DNA of 5,868 nt, taken from DASZMJ01 sp035551935 (lineage in GTDB: Bacteria; Planctomycetota; Planctomycetia; Isosphaerales; Isosphaeraceae). Below are positions 5,730 through 5,868 of the stretch, one piece after another. The notes beneath the pieces were generated by a model. The model made no database searches and was not told the origin of the DNA. It worked only from the letters and a program-made list of their open reading frames with translations. Position numbers and translations under genes: made by a program. Where the stretch lies: NCBI GenBank assembly GCA_035551935.1, contig DASZMJ010000066.1, positions 1 through 5,868 of the forward strand, in the 5' to 3' direction. The stretch's first letter is position 1, and each line of letters begins with the position of its first letter.

Positions 5730-5868
5730 TAGAGCGGTTTACTTTCGGCTTGCAGACGGAAAGGATTCCCGAGGAGCGGATTGCTGACGCCACCGAGGTC
5801 GGAGCCGAAGGAGATTGTCATGGGGCCCTACTCGAAGGATCTTCGCGAGCGGGTCGCGGCGGCGGTCG
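5730..5868 (+). mobile_element. Left part of a probable IS630-family insertion sequence, cut by the window edge
   Basis: A transposase gene of IS630 type begins at 5820 and runs off the right edge. About 90 bp upstream, a TA dinucleotide (5730-5731) is followed by GAGCGGTTTACTTTCG, which looks like a terminal inverted repeat end; IS630 elements insert at TA and duplicate it. This places the boundary 10 bp upstream of the transporter start codon, so the element would separate the transporter operon from its native promoter. The right end is outside the window, so the repeat cannot be confirmed and the boundary is inferred from the TA and the position of the transposase gene. Confidence 0.55.
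5820..5868 (+). CDS. N-terminus of an IS630-like transposase (3' partial)
   Basis: Only 16 complete codons are visible: MGPYSKDLRERVAAAV. The YSxDLRxRVxxAV pattern is the usual start of IS630-family (Tc1/mariner-type) transposases, where it opens the first helix of the N-terminal helix-turn-helix DNA-binding domain. The DDE catalytic domain would lie beyond the edge. GAAGGAG (5807-5813) lies 6 nt before the ATG, a strong ribosome binding site that supports a real gene. It is transcribed divergently from the transporter gene. The fragment is short, so the subgroup cannot be told; helix-turn-helix proteins of the same type are the main alternative. Confidence 0.7.
   Translation, partial: MGPYSKDLRERVAAAV

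Overview
The window is a GC-rich bacterial segment. Its gene content suggests a planctomycete, most likely of the Isosphaeraceae type. This rests on general resemblance: an alpha-2-macroglobulin-like C-terminus of a kind recalled from planctomycetes, a P460-type cytochrome domain in an exported enzyme, and an IS630-like transposase start. No database comparison was possible.

The left part (1-2150) is on the plus strand. It opens with the 3' end of a large, probably alpha-2-macroglobulin-like protein. Seven bases after its stop comes a near-continuous hairpin of about 93 nt (368-460), then a tRNA-Arg(ACG) gene (552-625) with a possible -10 box. Next is a secreted protein (708-2150) that joins a complete GH18 chitinase-type barrel to a C-terminal cytochrome P460-like domain with a CxxCH heme motif. 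This fusion is the most unusual item in the window.

The central and right parts (2160-5719) are on the minus strand and meet the GH18-P460 gene tail to tail with only 9 nt between stop codons. In transcription order they hold a CitMHS-family carboxylate transporter, an AtuA-family (DUF1446) protein, a small AtuA-like partner protein whose start lies 1 nt beyond the stop of its neighbour, and a cytosolic cyclophilin. The first three look like one functional unit, with uptake of an organic acid or metal-carboxylate complex coupled to an AtuA-type catabolic step. The substrate cannot be read from sequence. The cyclophilin follows after 87 nt and is probably an unrelated housekeeping gene.

The transporter carries two lesions. 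One extra base at about 4594/4595 shifts the frame in a conserved motif and removes the last 45 or so family residues. The probable end of an IS630-type element lies about 10 bp upstream of its start codon (TA at 5730-5731), with the transposase gene starting at 5820 and running off the right edge. Together these suggest a transporter being lost, unless the frameshift is a sequencing error.
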